DNA from: Fen-178 sp963722575 | GTDB lineage: Bacteria > Acidobacteriota > Terriglobia > Bryobacterales > Bryobacteraceae | Direction of reading: 5' to 3' | Assembly: GCA_963722575.1 (NCBI GenBank) | Contig: CAVRNR010000006.1 | Span: 496,001-560,000, forward strand | DNA: 64,000 nt | Part shown: one piece after another, positions 16,988-26,532 of the stretch | Layout: each line of letters starts with the position of its first letter | How positions within the stretch are numbered: the first letter of the stretch is position 1 | The notes under the pieces: generated by a model | Told to the model about the DNA's origin: nothing | The model's database searches: none | What the model saw: the letters and a program-made list of their open reading frames with translations, nothing else | Position numbers and translations under genes: made by a program

Positions 16988-17818
16988 AACGTCGGCGAAC
17001 CCATGTTTCATGTGCCGGAAGAAAAGCCCTCCGGCGAGGAAGATGGCGAGGCCGTACGCGGTGGCGATGGCCAGATCTTCCAGGTCCGGCATGGCGGAGC
17101 CGAGCAGAATCGTCCGGTACGAGCGAACCACGTAGTACAGCGGGTTGGCTGCCAGCAGAAAGCGGGCCCATGGCGGGAACTGTTTCTCCGTAATAAAAAT
17201 CGGCGTCAGCCAGAACCAAAAAGTGAGCACGACGCTCAGCACTTGCGCGGTATCCCGAAGAAACACGTGAAGACTGGCGACGATCCATCCCAGGCCGACG
17301 GCGAGCAGTCCGATAACGACCAAATAGAGCGGTAGCAGGACTAGAAAGACGCTGATCTGGTTGATCCAAACCGCGGTAACGGCGATCATCAGGACCAGCG
17401 CCAGCAAGTGACTCAGCAGCGTGGAGAGAAAAACGGAGACCGGAATCATCTCGGAGGGAAAGACGGTCTTGGTGATGAGGTTGGCCTGATCCAACAGGCT
17501 CGATGCCGAGCGCTGCACGGTCTCGCTGAACAGCAGCCAGGGAAGCATGCCGGCGAAGATGAACAAGGGGTAGTTGCCCACACCGGCGGGCGGAGGCACT
17601 CGCATGCAGATCTGGAACACGAACATCCAACTGATGAGGAGCACGAGCGGATGGATCAGCCCCCAGATCCACCCGATGGCGGAACCGACGAAGCGCTGCT
17701 GGAAATCGCGGCGCACCAATTGGAAGAGCAGGCTGCGCCGCTCAACCAAATTACGCAGAAAAAACGTACCGGGAATTCGCCTGGGCACGATGAAATTGAA
17801 CAATACCAATTTTTTCAA
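16982..17818 (-). CDS. ABC-2 type polysaccharide/lipid export permease
   Basis: This 278-residue protein has six predicted helices and the family pattern of Wzm/TagG/KpsM permeases: N-terminal LVRRDFQQRFVGSAIGWIWGLIHPLVLL, then TLLSHLLALVLMIAVTA, and the late motif FWFWLTPIFITEKQFPPWARFLLAANPLYYVVRSYR. It would form the channel for export of an O-antigen-like or teichoic-acid-like glycan. The matching ATPase (Wzt/TagH) is not adjacent: the upstream neighbour is a divergent M23 peptidase and the downstream one a convergent unknown. Confidence 0.88.
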   Translation of the reverse strand: MKKLVLFNFIVPRRIPGTFFLRNLVERRSLLFQLVRRDFQQRFVGSAIGWIWGLIHPLVLLISWMFVFQICMRVPPPAGVGNYPLFIFAGMLPWLLFSETVQRSASSLLDQANLITKTVFPSEMIPVSVFLSTLLSHLLALVLMIAVTAVWINQISVFLVLLPLYLVVIGLLAVGLGWIVASLHVFLRDTAQVLSVVLTFWFWLTPIFITEKQFPPWARFLLAANPLYYVVRSYRTILLGSAMPDLEDLAIATAYGLAIFLAGGLFFRHMKHGFADVL

Positions 17819-17966
17819 TCACTTGCAACGAAAAATCGGAGGTTGACATCGGTATGTCCGAATTGCTACAGTTTGAGATTCGCCAATTCGGTAGTTCAAA
17901 TAGCCCCACCGGGTCTCGGAAGCGGAAGTCCGTTCCGAATCTCAACTGATCCGGCCGGAGAAGACT

Positions 17967-18860
17967 ATGAAGCAAGAGTATTTTGTTGTGGTGCTGGCGC
18001 ACTCGCTACGCGGCAGGCTCCGGCGCGTCCACATCCCGCACCAAGCGGTGTACGCCATCCTGGCATTGGCCTTGCTGGGATGTTTCTCGGTCTTTGGTTT
18101 CGTCGCCAGTTATGCCCGCATGGCGTGGAAAGTGGCCAACTACAATGCGCTGAAGCGAGAGGCGGATGGCCTTCGCGTGCGCTACCAGAGCCTGCAGAAG
18201 GTGGTCAGCCAGACCAACGAGCAGCTCGCCAGCCTGCAGCTTTACGCCAAGGAAGTCTCCGTGGCTTATGGCATCAAGCAGAAGCTGGAAGGGCCGGCGG
18301 ATATATCGGCCGAAGGCAAGCTGGTGCCGACGTTCGCGGAAAGCGTGCAGGATTACGACTTTCTGCGCAGCACCAACCTGCTGGCGCTGCCCAGCCGCAA
18401 TTCCGGCCGGCTGCGTCCACCGGGCGCACAGCCGAGCATGTGGCCGGTGCAGGGTCTCATTACGGGACCGTTCGGCAAGCGGTCGGACCCGTTCTCGGAG
18501 GAAGGCGCGTTCCACAAGGGAGTGGACATTAGCGTGCCGAGCGGCACCGCGGTGCACGTCACCGCGGACGGCATCGTGATCCAGGCCGAGATGGTCACCG
18601 GCGGTTACGGCCGGCTGGTGGTAGTGGACCACGGCGGCGGCATCCAGACTTACTACGCGCACCTCTCGCGCATCTACGTGCACGCCGGACAGGAAGTGCG
18701 GCGGGGCGACGTAGTGGCCGCCACGGGGAGCACGGGGCGCGTCACGGCGCCGCACCTGCATTACGAAGTACGAGTCGGCGGCACTCCCATGAATCCGCGC
18801 CGGTATCTATCGACCGCCGCCAGCTACCAGGCGACTTCGAGAAAAGATTTTCCGTTCTAA
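17967..18860 (+). CDS. M23-family (LytM/DD-endopeptidase-like) metallopeptidase
   Basis: This 297-residue protein has a cytoplasmic N-terminus, one membrane helix (residues 27-48, YAILALALLGCFSVFGFVAS), a coiled coil (about 55-90) and a C-terminal M23 domain. Zinc ligands are visible in HKGVDIS (His and Asp, near 175) and HLHYEV. GSTGRVTAPHLHYEVR is the standard family end. Such proteins cut peptidoglycan cross-links or regulate amidases (EnvC/NlpD-like). Both metal motifs are intact, so it may be an active enzyme. Its promoter region is shared with the divergent permease gene. Confidence 0.9.
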   Translation: MKQEYFVVVLAHSLRGRLRRVHIPHQAVYAILALALLGCFSVFGFVASYARMAWKVANYNALKREADGLRVRYQSLQKVVSQTNEQLASLQLYAKEVSVAYGIKQKLEGPADISAEGKLVPTFAESVQDYDFLRSTNLLALPSRNSGRLRPPGAQPSMWPVQGLITGPFGKRSDPFSEEGAFHKGVDISVPSGTAVHVTADGIVIQAEMVTGGYGRLVVVDHGGGIQTYYAHLSRIYVHAGQEVRRGDVVAATGSTGRVTAPHLHYEVRVGGTPMNPRRYLSTAASYQATSRKDFPF

Positions 18861-18880
18861 GGCCGCCACCAAGAAGAATT

Positions 18881-18964
18881 TAGCCACGGATAAACACGGA
18901 TAAGAACATTCTTAAGCCTTTCTGTTCTTTGTCTTATCCGTGTTCATCCGTGTTCATCCGTGGC
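18881..18964. repeat. CACGGAT-rich inverted repeat
   Basis: The left part has CCACGGATAAACACGGATAA and the right part TCTTATCCGTG followed by two further ATCCGTG units ending in CCGTGG, so the element folds back on itself. Direct 10-bp units (GTTCATCCGT) are repeated on the right side. Similar CACGGAT/ATCCGTG repeats are known to me from many unrelated bacterial genomes. It could also end transcription of the M23 gene. Confidence 0.65.
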
Positions 18965-19003
18965 CATTACGTTTTGTTCTGGTTGCGGTACCCTTTACCT
19001 AAC

Positions 19004-19786
19004 ATGCGAATTCTGATTGCGGCGGTGCTGTTGGCGGGCTGCGCGTGCGGTCCGGCTTCGGAGGCCGGCGGGATTCCCGAATACGGCTATGAAGTGGTGC
19101 ACACGTATCCTCACGATCCGGGGGCCTTCACCCAGGGCCTGTTCTACCTGAACGGGTTTCTCTACGAGGGCACCGGGCTGCCGGGTGAGTCGTCCATTCG
19201 CAAGGTGCGCCTGGAAACCGGCGAGGTGCTCCAGAAGCGCGACGTCCCCGACCCCTATTTCGGCGAAGGCATCATCGCCTGGAAAAACCGGCTGCTGGAG
19301 CTGACGTGGCAAGCGCAGGCGGGCTTTATCTATGACCTCGCCTCCTTCGCGCCGCAAGGAGAATTCCAGTATCCCGGCGAGGGGTGGGGGCTGACCCAGG
19401 ACGGCAAGCGGATCATCATGAGCGATGGCACACCGCAACTGCGGTTCTGGGACCCGGATACGCTGAAGGAGCTCGGCCGTATTACGGTGACCGACGAGGG
19501 GCGTCCGGTGAAGGACCTCAACGAACTGGAGTGGGTGAAGGGCGAGATCTACGCCAACATCTGGGAGACGGACCGGATTGCGCGCATCGATCCCGCCACC
19601 GGCAAAGTGACCGGATGGATCAGCCTGGCGGGACTGGCTACCCCCGACGGGCACTTCGTCGAAGGCCAGGGCGACGTGCTGAACGGCATCGCCTACGACG
19701 CCAAGGGCGGCCGGCTCTTCATCACCGGAAAGAAGTGGCCCAAGCTATTCCAGATCAAGCTGGTGAAGAAGGCGGCCGTGCAGTAA
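19004..19786 (+). CDS. Glutaminyl-peptide cyclotransferase, plant/bacterial type, lipoprotein
   Basis: This 260-residue protein starts at ATG 19004. The lipoprotein signal MRILIAAVLLAGC has the lipobox LAGC with Cys13. The mature part is a five-bladed propeller of the plant-type glutaminyl cyclase family: HDPGAFTQGLFYLNGFLYEGTG, GEGIIAWKNRLLELTWQ, GEGWGLTQDGKRIIMSDGT, LNELEWVKGEIYANIWETD, and near the end LNGIAYDAKGGRLFITGKKW. It cyclises N-terminal Gln to pyroglutamate on exported peptides. The usual end with the WPKLFQI strand is present, so the gene is complete. Confidence 0.9.
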   Translation: MRILIAAVLLAGCACGPASEAGGIPEYGYEVVHTYPHDPGAFTQGLFYLNGFLYEGTGLPGESSIRKVRLETGEVLQKRDVPDPYFGEGIIAWKNRLLELTWQAQAGFIYDLASFAPQGEFQYPGEGWGLTQDGKRIIMSDGTPQLRFWDPDTLKELGRITVTDEGRPVKDLNELEWVKGEIYANIWETDRIARIDPATGKVTGWISLAGLATPDGHFVEGQGDVLNGIAYDAKGGRLFITGKKWPKLFQIKLVKKAAVQ

Positions 19787-19797
19787 GTATCGCGCCA

Positions 19798-21099
19798 TCA
19801 CGCGATATCCGCGACTAGAAAGCGGGCCGGTCTGCCGGCCCGCCGCGCCACCGCTTCCGCGGCCAGGTAGCCGCCGCGGACCGCGCCTTCCATCGTCGCG
19901 GGCCAGCCGGTGCGGGTCCAGTCGCCGGCCAGAATGACGTTCCCAGGGCCGGATTCAGCGGCGGGCCGAAGGGATTCGGTTCCCGGAGCCGCCGAGAACG
20001 TGGCGCGCTGCTCTTTGACCACGTGGGCCTTCACCAGGTTGGCCTCGTGAACGCGCGGAAAGTACACGCGCAGGTCGCCGATCGCGATATCCACGATCTC
20101 ATTGCGCGGAAGGTTGGTCAACTCGCGCGAGGCGCTGACCACCAGTTGCAGGTAACGGCCGCGATCCTTATTGAACATCCACTGCATGGTGCGGCCCAGT
20201 AGAGTGGCATACGGCAGCGTGGTGACCTCCCGGTCGAACCACAGGTGCACGCCGGTGATGGGCGAGTGCTCCAGAGCGGGGGCCGGCAGCCCGACGGCTT
20301 CGAGGCGCTCGAAAGGCAGCGCGCAGATGTAGTGATCGGCGGTGCGGCGTTCACCGGCTACCACGAAACCGGAGCCATCGATGCGCTCGACCGGGGAGCG
20401 CAGGTGAAAGCGCACGTTGGCCAGGCGCTCCCAGGCATCGGCGGTATAGAGCTGAGCCAGGGGAACGGTGGGGATTCCCATCTCGTAGGAATCGGCGCGC
20501 GCCAGAAAACCCAGCCAGAAGACCTGGAACCCGTGCACGGCAGCCATGCGTTCGAGGTCCTCATTGACGGCGCTGACCAGGATCTGGCGCCAGAAGCGGT
20601 CGATGGCGCGCGGCGTCTGGCGTTTCTGGAGGAGCCAGTCGAGCATGCTGATGCGGTCGAGATCCGTGCGGCGGGCATGTTCGCGGCGGATGGCCAGCAG
20701 CGCGCGCGCGATGCCGAACTTGTCCGCGCGGTTGAGGCAGCGCATTCGCAGAAACGATCCGGCGAAGTGAAAGGGTGCGGGCAGGCGGCCGCGGCGCAGG
20801 ACCGAGAGGCGGCCTCCGGGCTCCAGAAAGTACACCTCCTTATGGAAGCGGATCAGGTCGCGGACGCCCAGGCGCTGGTAGAAATCCAGCAGGTTGACAC
20901 AGCAGCGCAACAGGAGGTGCTGGCAGTTATCGATGGTCTCGGCGGCATCCTCGTTCGGGCCGGGAATGGGGTAAGACGTGGCGCGTCCGCCCAGGAAGGG
21001 GCGCGCCTCGAAGAGCTCCACGTCGAAACCAGCGCCGCCCAGAGCGGCTGCCGCGGAGAGGCCGGCCAGGCCGCCACCGGCTATGAGAACCGAGGGCAT
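19798..21099 (-). CDS. hpnE: Hydroxysqualene dehydroxylase (squalene-associated FAD-dependent desaturase)
   Basis: This 433-residue flavoprotein begins with a dinucleotide-binding motif, VLIAGGGLAGLSAAAALGGAG, then ELFEARPFLGGRATSY. HpnE family blocks include IDNCQHLLLRCCVNLLDFY and a late FAD-site motif VILAGDWTRTGWPATMEGAVRGGYLAAEA. HpnE makes squalene from hydroxysqualene on the route that uses HpnC and HpnD. Those two genes are not here, but hpnB lies 10.5 kb away, consistent with hopanoid synthesis. The gene converges with the glutaminyl cyclase gene at 12 bp distance. Confidence 0.92.
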   Translation of the reverse strand: MPSVLIAGGGLAGLSAAAALGGAGFDVELFEARPFLGGRATSYPIPGPNEDAAETIDNCQHLLLRCCVNLLDFYQRLGVRDLIRFHKEVYFLEPGGRLSVLRRGRLPAPFHFAGSFLRMRCLNRADKFGIARALLAIRREHARRTDLDRISMLDWLLQKRQTPRAIDRFWRQILVSAVNEDLERMAAVHGFQVFWLGFLARADSYEMGIPTVPLAQLYTADAWERLANVRFHLRSPVERIDGSGFVVAGERRTADHYICALPFERLEAVGLPAPALEHSPITGVHLWFDREVTTLPYATLLGRTMQWMFNKDRGRYLQLVVSASRELTNLPRNEIVDIAIGDLRVYFPRVHEANLVKAHVVKEQRATFSAAPGTESLRPAAESGPGNVILAGDWTRTGWPATMEGAVRGGYLAAEAVARRAGRPARFLVADIA

Positions 21100-21122
21100 C
21101 AGCAGCCAGTATAGTGTAGTCT

Positions 21123-21608
21123 ATGAGCCCAAAACCGCAACCCTACGACTTTGCCAATCAACTTGTCGCCAGCCAGGATTTTTTCGAGCGCTCCACCAGG
21201 GTGCTCGATGAAGCCGACTCCGGGTTCCGCCCGCGGGGAGGCATGATGACCGTCGCGCAGCAGGTGGCGCATACGGCACAGACCCTCGACTGGTTCATCG
21301 AGGGCGCATTCCGCCCCGAGGGTTACGACCTCGATTTCGCGAAACACGCCCAGGCCCTCGAGGCCGTGACCTCGCTCGCCGCCGCCCGCCAGATGCTCAA
21401 AGCGGCGTACGCCAACGCCATCCACGTTCTTCGCTCGAGCAGCGCGGAGGATCTCGCGCGGCCACTCCCGCCCGGCCCGATCATGGGCGGCCAACCCATC
21501 AGCGACATTGTATGGGCCATGGTGGAGCACACCGCGCATCATCGCGGCGCTTTGACCGTGTACTCGCGCGAGCTCGGAAAAGTGCCGCCCATGCCCTACG
21601 GCGGCTGA
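21123..21608 (+). CDS. DinB-family protein
   Basis: This 161-residue four-helix-bundle protein shows the DinB/YfiT pattern: a first helix with FFERSTRVLDEADSGFRP, a His in VAQQVAHTAQTLDWFIEGA and the pair HTAHHRGAL near the end. The three histidines are the usual metal ligands. Family members are metal-binding transferases, often using mycothiol or bacillithiol; the substrate is unknown here. The gene starts only 23 bp from the divergent hpnE start, so the promoters overlap. It ends in a palindromic repeat. Confidence 0.85.
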   Translation: MSPKPQPYDFANQLVASQDFFERSTRVLDEADSGFRPRGGMMTVAQQVAHTAQTLDWFIEGAFRPEGYDLDFAKHAQALEAVTSLAAARQMLKAAYANAIHVLRSSSAEDLARPLPPGPIMGGQPISDIVWAMVEHTAHHRGALTVYSRELGKVPPMPYGG

Positions 21609-21661
21609 AAAAGGGGACAGACGCATTTTCCGCCGCGGAAAATGCGTCTGTCCCCTTTTTC
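21607..21661. repeat. 55-bp palindrome with GGGGACAGACGCATTTT arms, copy 1
   Basis: Perfect 26-bp arms surround a 3-nt loop. Each arm holds AAAAAGGGGACAGACGCATT. The stop codon of the DinB gene overlaps the left edge. A second copy, with slightly different arm ends, lies at 53054-53108 inside the his operon. The right arm ends in TTTTT, so it may also terminate the dinB-like transcript. Confidence 0.85.
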
Positions 21662-21728
21662 TCGTGGTAGAATTCAAGAGTCCCCTCCTACTCAATCTCA
21701 GAGACAACGGGTAACTAAAGACATCTTT

Positions 21729-22103
21729 ATGCAGCAGCAGGAACCTAAGAGAGTCCTAGCCGTAGTCAGCGATCTGTTCTTCTCGGTGAAGCTGGCCGAT
21801 GCGGCCAAGCGCGCGGGGCTGGCGCTGGAATTCGTCAAAGAGTCCCAGGAGGTCCTGGCCAAGGCGAAGCAGCGGCCGTCCCTCATCATTTTCGATCTGA
21901 ACTTCGAAGCGGCTCAGCCGCTGAAGGTGATTGCCAAGCTGAAGGGCGATTCGGAAACCAAGGGGATCAGCTTGATCGGCTACCTGTCCCACGTGCAGGG
22001 AGAACTGAAGCTGCAGGCGCAGGAGGCCGGATGCAACATGGTGCTGGCTCGCTCGCAGTTCTCGCAGAACATGCCCCAGATTTTCAGGCGCCACTCGGGG
22101 TGA
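21729..22103 (+). CDS. Degenerate response-regulator receiver-like protein
   Basis: This 124-residue protein has the alternating strands and helices of a CheY fold: RVLAVVSDLFFSVKLADAAK, then LIIFDLNFEAAQPLKVIAKL and ISLIGYLSHVQGELKLQAQE. The Asp at the expected phosphorylation site is present (LIIFDL). The acidic pair is reduced to one Asp, and the switch Lys is replaced in MVLARSQ, so phosphorylation may be lost. It could be a scaffold for protein contacts. The 3' end overlaps convergent trpD by 20 bp. Confidence 0.7.
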   Translation: MQQQEPKRVLAVVSDLFFSVKLADAAKRAGLALEFVKESQEVLAKAKQRPSLIIFDLNFEAAQPLKVIAKLKGDSETKGISLIGYLSHVQGELKLQAQEAGCNMVLARSQFSQNMPQIFRRHSG

Positions 22104-23109
22104 AGCGGGCCAGGGCTTCCACCTTGCCGCGGGCGGCGCCCGAGTCGATGGAAACGGCGGCAATCGCGGCCCCTTCCAGGAACGTCGGCACTCTTCCGGC
22201 GGCCACCAGGGCGGCGGCGGCGTTGGCCAGAACGATGTCGCGGTGAGGGCCGCGCCGGCCGGACAGAACCGCGTGGGCGATGGCCGCATTGCGCGCTCTG
22301 TCGCCGCCCTTCAGGTCCGCGGGGACGGCGGTGGGGACCGCGAAATCGGCCGGCTCGAGGGTGCGACGCTCCACTGTGCCATCGCGGATCTCAAAGACCA
22401 GCGTGGGGCCGGTGGTGGTGATTTCATCCAGGCCGTCGGAGCCGTGAACCACGAAACCGCGGCTCAGCCCCAGAGCGGCGAGGGCTCCGGCGATCAGTTC
22501 GGCGGCCTTGGGAGACGGCGCGCCGGCCAACTGGGCGTTAGCCCCGGCGGGATTGGTGAGCGGGCCGAGCAGGTTGAAAACGGTGCGCATTTTGAGGTCG
22601 ACGCGCACGGGTTGGGCGTGCTTCATGGCGGTGTGGACGGCTGGGGCGAAGAGAAAGCCGATGCCGACCTCACGGATGGCGCGCGCGGCTTCGCGCGCCG
22701 AAAACGCGATGCCGATGCCCAAAGATTCCAGCAGATCGGCGCTGCCGCACTCGCTCGTTATGGAACGGTTGCCGTGCTTGGCCACGCGCACGCCCGCGCC
22801 GGCGACCACAAACGCGGCGATGGTGGAGATGTTGAATGTGCCGGCACAGTCGCCGCCGGTGCCGCAGGTATCGAGCAGGGGCTCGCCGCCGAGCTGGTGA
22901 TCGATGGGCTCGGCCATCTGGCGCATGGCGCGCGCGAAGCCGACCAGCTCGTCCACGGTCTCGCCCTTCATCCGCAAGGCCATCAGGAAAGCCGCGATCT
23001 GGGCATGGGTGGCCTGGCCGGTGAGGATGGTATGCATGGCCGCCAGGGCATCGGCGGACGACAGGTCTTCCCGTTCGGCGACGCGCTCGATGTAGGGCAG
23101 CAGGGACAT
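22084..23109 (-). CDS. trpD: Anthranilate phosphoribosyltransferase
   Basis: This 341-residue enzyme of tryptophan synthesis joins PRPP to anthranilate. It starts at ATG 23109 (MSLLPYIERV). Family motifs are LLDTCGTGGDCAGTFNISTI (PRPP site), KHGNRSITSECGSADLLE and FNLLGPLTNPAGA. A much longer reading frame continues upstream through sucC but is not translated sequence of this gene. No other trp gene is adjacent. It is divergent from sucC, 54 bp apart. Confidence 0.95.
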   Translation of the reverse strand: MSLLPYIERVAEREDLSSADALAAMHTILTGQATHAQIAAFLMALRMKGETVDELVGFARAMRQMAEPIDHQLGGEPLLDTCGTGGDCAGTFNISTIAAFVVAGAGVRVAKHGNRSITSECGSADLLESLGIGIAFSAREAARAIREVGIGFLFAPAVHTAMKHAQPVRVDLKMRTVFNLLGPLTNPAGANAQLAGAPSPKAAELIAGALAALGLSRGFVVHGSDGLDEITTTGPTLVFEIRDGTVERRTLEPADFAVPTAVPADLKGGDRARNAAIAHAVLSGRRGPHRDIVLANAAAALVAAGRVPTFLEGAAIAAVSIDSGAARGKVEALARFTPSGA

Positions 23110-23163
23110 GATAATATGTGGAAAGGTCTGGCTTTCCCGCCATACTAACACAAGCGCACTTCC

Positions 23164-24321
23164 ATGAAAATCCACGAATATCAGGCCAAGGCCATCCTGG
23201 CCCAGTACAACGTACCGGTGCCGCGCGGCGAGGTGGCGTACACCGCCGAGGAGGCGGAATCGGCGGCCAAGCGCATCGGCGGCAGCGTGGTGGTGAAGGC
23301 CCAGATCCACGCCGGCGGACGGGGCAAGGGCGGCGGGGTCAAAGTGGCCAGGAACTCCACCGAGGCCGCGGAATTCGCGCGCCAACTGATCGGCATGCGG
23401 CTGGTCACGCACCAGACGGGGCCGGAAGGGCGCACGGTGCATCGGCTGCTGGTGGAAGAGACGCTGCCCATCGAGCGCGAGCTGTATCTGGGGATCGTGC
23501 TCGACCGCGTGCAGGCGAAGCCGGTGTTCATGGCTTCCGCGGCGGGCGGCATGGAGATCGAAGATGTGGCGGCCAAAACGCCGGAGTTGATTCTGAAGGA
23601 GACCTTGCAGCCGGGCTGGGGCCTGGCGCCCTACCAGGCGCGCAAGCTGGCGTTTGGAATCGGGATTCCCGCGGCCAGCGCCAACGCCGCCGCGGCAGCC
23701 ATGGTAGCGCTGGCCAAGGCGTACCTGGCCATGGATGCTTCGCTGGCCGAAGTCAATCCGTTCATCCTCACCAAGGACGGCAAGGTGTACGCGCTCGACG
23801 CCAAGATCAACTTCGACGACAACGCGATCTACCGGCACAAGGAACTGTTGGACCTGCGCGACCTGAATGAGGAAGACCCGCTCGAAGTGGAGGCCTCGCG
23901 GTTCGGGCTGAACTACATCAAGCTGGAGGGCACGGTGGGCTGCATGGTGAACGGCGCCGGCTTGGCCATGTCCACCATGGACATCATCAAGCACGCCGGC
24001 GGAGAGCCGGCGAACTTCCTCGACGTGGGCGGCGGCGCCAGCGCCGAGCAGGTCAAGAACGCCTTCCGCATCCTGCTGACGGACAAGAACGTCAAGGCCG
24101 TGCTGATCAATATTTTCGGCGGCATCCTGCGCTGCGACACGCTGGCCACCGGGGTGGTGGCGGCGGCGCGCGATCTCCACATCGAGGTGCCCATCGTGGT
24201 GCGCATGGAAGGCACCAATGTGGAGAAGGGCCGGCAGATCCTCATGGAATCGGGGCTGAACTTTACGGTGGGGCTGGATATGCGCGACGCGGCGCAGAAA
24301 GTGGTCGGGCTGGCGGCGTAA
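23164..24321 (+). CDS. sucC: Succinyl-CoA synthetase (ADP-forming) beta subunit
   Basis: This 385-residue TCA-cycle enzyme subunit has an N-terminal ATP-grasp domain, MKIHEYQAKAILAQYNVPVP and VVVKAQIHAGGRGKGGGVKV. The C-terminal CoA-ligase domain has GCMVNGAGLAMSTMDIIKHAGG, FLDVGGGASAEQVKNAFRI and VLINIFGGILRCD. With SucD it interconverts succinyl-CoA and succinate with ATP formation. The sucD start follows one base after the stop. Confidence 0.97.
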   Translation: MKIHEYQAKAILAQYNVPVPRGEVAYTAEEAESAAKRIGGSVVVKAQIHAGGRGKGGGVKVARNSTEAAEFARQLIGMRLVTHQTGPEGRTVHRLLVEETLPIERELYLGIVLDRVQAKPVFMASAAGGMEIEDVAAKTPELILKETLQPGWGLAPYQARKLAFGIGIPAASANAAAAAMVALAKAYLAMDASLAEVNPFILTKDGKVYALDAKINFDDNAIYRHKELLDLRDLNEEDPLEVEASRFGLNYIKLEGTVGCMVNGAGLAMSTMDIIKHAGGEPANFLDVGGGASAEQVKNAFRILLTDKNVKAVLINIFGGILRCDTLATGVVAAARDLHIEVPIVVRMEGTNVEKGRQILMESGLNFTVGLDMRDAAQKVVGLAA

Positions 24322-24322
24322 A

Positions 24323-25185
<863 letters not shown>

Positions 25186-25189
<4 letters not shown>

Positions 25190-25608
25190 GTTTGGAACGC
25201 ACGTTCGCCATCATCAAGCCGGACGCCGTGGCTGCCGGGCACGCGGGCGAGATTCTCGCCACCATCGAAAAGGCCGGCTTTCGGATTCTCGCGCTACGCA
25301 TGACGCGCCTCACCGAACAGCAGGCCAAGGGATTCTACGCGGTGCATTCGGAGAAGCCCTTTTTCGCCGGGCTGGTGAAGTTCATGACCGAAGGGCCCAT
25401 CATCGTGATGGCGCTGGAGCGGGAGGACGCCATCCGCAAGTGGCGCGAGGTGATGGGCGCCACCAACCCCGCCAACGCGGCGGAGGGCACCATCCGCCAG
25501 CGTTTCGGCGCGAGCATTGAGCGCAATTGCGTGCACGGCTCGGACGCTCCGGAAACCGCGGAGACCGAGCTAAGGTTCTTTTTCAGCACGGCGGATCTGC
25601 TGGGGTGA
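25186..25608 (+). CDS. ndk: Nucleoside diphosphate kinase
   Basis: This 140-residue enzyme makes NTPs from NDPs through a phospho-His intermediate. The opening ERTFAIIKPDAVAAGHAGEI is typical, and the active-site His lies in RNCVHGSDAPETA. Its coupling with succinyl-CoA synthetase is frequent in bacteria and makes sense because ndk spreads the phosphate formed by SucCD to other nucleotides. It overlaps sucD by 4 nt. Confidence 0.96.
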
Positions 25609-25630
25609 TTCTGAACCGAAGGACTCGAAG

Positions 25631-26137
25631 ATGGAGATGATTTTTGCGGAAATTGAGCGTGCGCTCAGAGCTGGTCTGTATTACATGGCCGTCGCCAACT
25701 GTCTCGCCATTCCAGATATTTGCGCAGCCTTAGAGTCGCCAGATGGAAGGGCGAGTGGATCTAAATATACGGCGTGGTTTGACATCTGGCTTGCGCCGGA
25801 TTATCCGATGTTAACCGGCGATGACCTCTACTGCCTACGGTGTGGAGTCATCCATCAAGCGATATTCGGCCATCCACGAATGCAATATGAGCGCGTTATC
25901 TTCACTGTCGGAAATAAGGTTAGATCCCATGGGGACAGGATGATGATGGCAGGAACTCAGAAATCTGTCCTGAGCCTTGATGCGGAGTACTTCTGCCGGG
26001 ACGTCGTGAGAAATGCTTCCCATTGGTACGCAGACAAGCGGAATGACCAGATCGTAGCTGGCAATATGCCTAAATTATTTCAGTTCCGTCCCCAAGGGCT
26101 TGCCCCCTACATTGTTGGAGCGCCTTTGATCGCCTAA
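25631..26137 (+). CDS. Conserved accessory protein of unknown function
   Basis: This 168-residue protein starts at ATG 25631 and has lower GC than its neighbours, which suggests acquisition. A helical N-terminus (EIERALRAGLYYMAVANCLAI) is followed by PDICAALESPDGRASGSKYTAW and DDLYCLRCGVIHQAIFGHPR. The pattern of an N-terminal helix pair plus L(R/Y)CGVxHQ is one I know from uncharacterised proteins in accessory regions. I cannot name a function. It is followed by the HicAB module. Confidence 0.65.
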   Translation: MEMIFAEIERALRAGLYYMAVANCLAIPDICAALESPDGRASGSKYTAWFDIWLAPDYPMLTGDDLYCLRCGVIHQAIFGHPRMQYERVIFTVGNKVRSHGDRMMMAGTQKSVLSLDAEYFCRDVVRNASHWYADKRNDQIVAGNMPKLFQFRPQGLAPYIVGAPLIA

Positions 26138-26260
26138 ACTGGCTCACACCGTGGGGTGCACGCGCAGACATAACCGATTTGAAACCACGATGCTGTTACA
26201 CGGCTGATCCGCTGTAGATCGTTCGCAGCGCAGTGCGCCGGTGGGACTCACCTTGGTGGC

Positions 26261-26284
26261 AATGGTACCGCATGTGATACCATT
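26261..26284. promoter_or_regulatory. Candidate HicB operator
   Basis: An inverted repeat AATGGTA (26261-26267) and TACCATT (26278-26284), 10 nt apart, lies 35 bp before hicA. HicB-type antitoxins repress their own operon by binding such palindromes. Confidence 0.45.
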
Positions 26285-26319
26285 AGAGCACGGCCAACAC
26301 AGCGAAGATTCTGAACAGG

Positions 26320-26532
26320 ATGCGGAACAATCCGCGCGACTGGCGGATTGAGGATCTGAAGGTGCTCGCGGATCGTTTCGGTATTGCTTATCGGCAGCAC
26401 GGGACTAGCCACGTTACCTTTAGGCACTCCGATCCCGGCATCCATCTCTCCGTGCCTGCCGCGCGGCCTATCAAACCGGTGTATATCCGCCGATTCCTGG
26501 CGCTCATCGATGCCAAGGAGGACGCAAAATGA
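26320..26532 (+). CDS. hicA: HicA-type mRNA interferase toxin
   Basis: This 70-residue protein has the small double-stranded-RNA-binding-like fold of HicA, with a catalytic His in the GTSHVTFRH region and the tail PAARPIKPVYIRRFLALI. HicA toxins cleave mRNA and are held by HicB. The gene precedes hicB and overlaps it by 4 nt (ATGA), the usual order and coupling. Confidence 0.85.
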   Translation: MRNNPRDWRIEDLKVLADRFGIAYRQHGTSHVTFRHSDPGIHLSVPAARPIKPVYIRRFLALIDAKEDAK

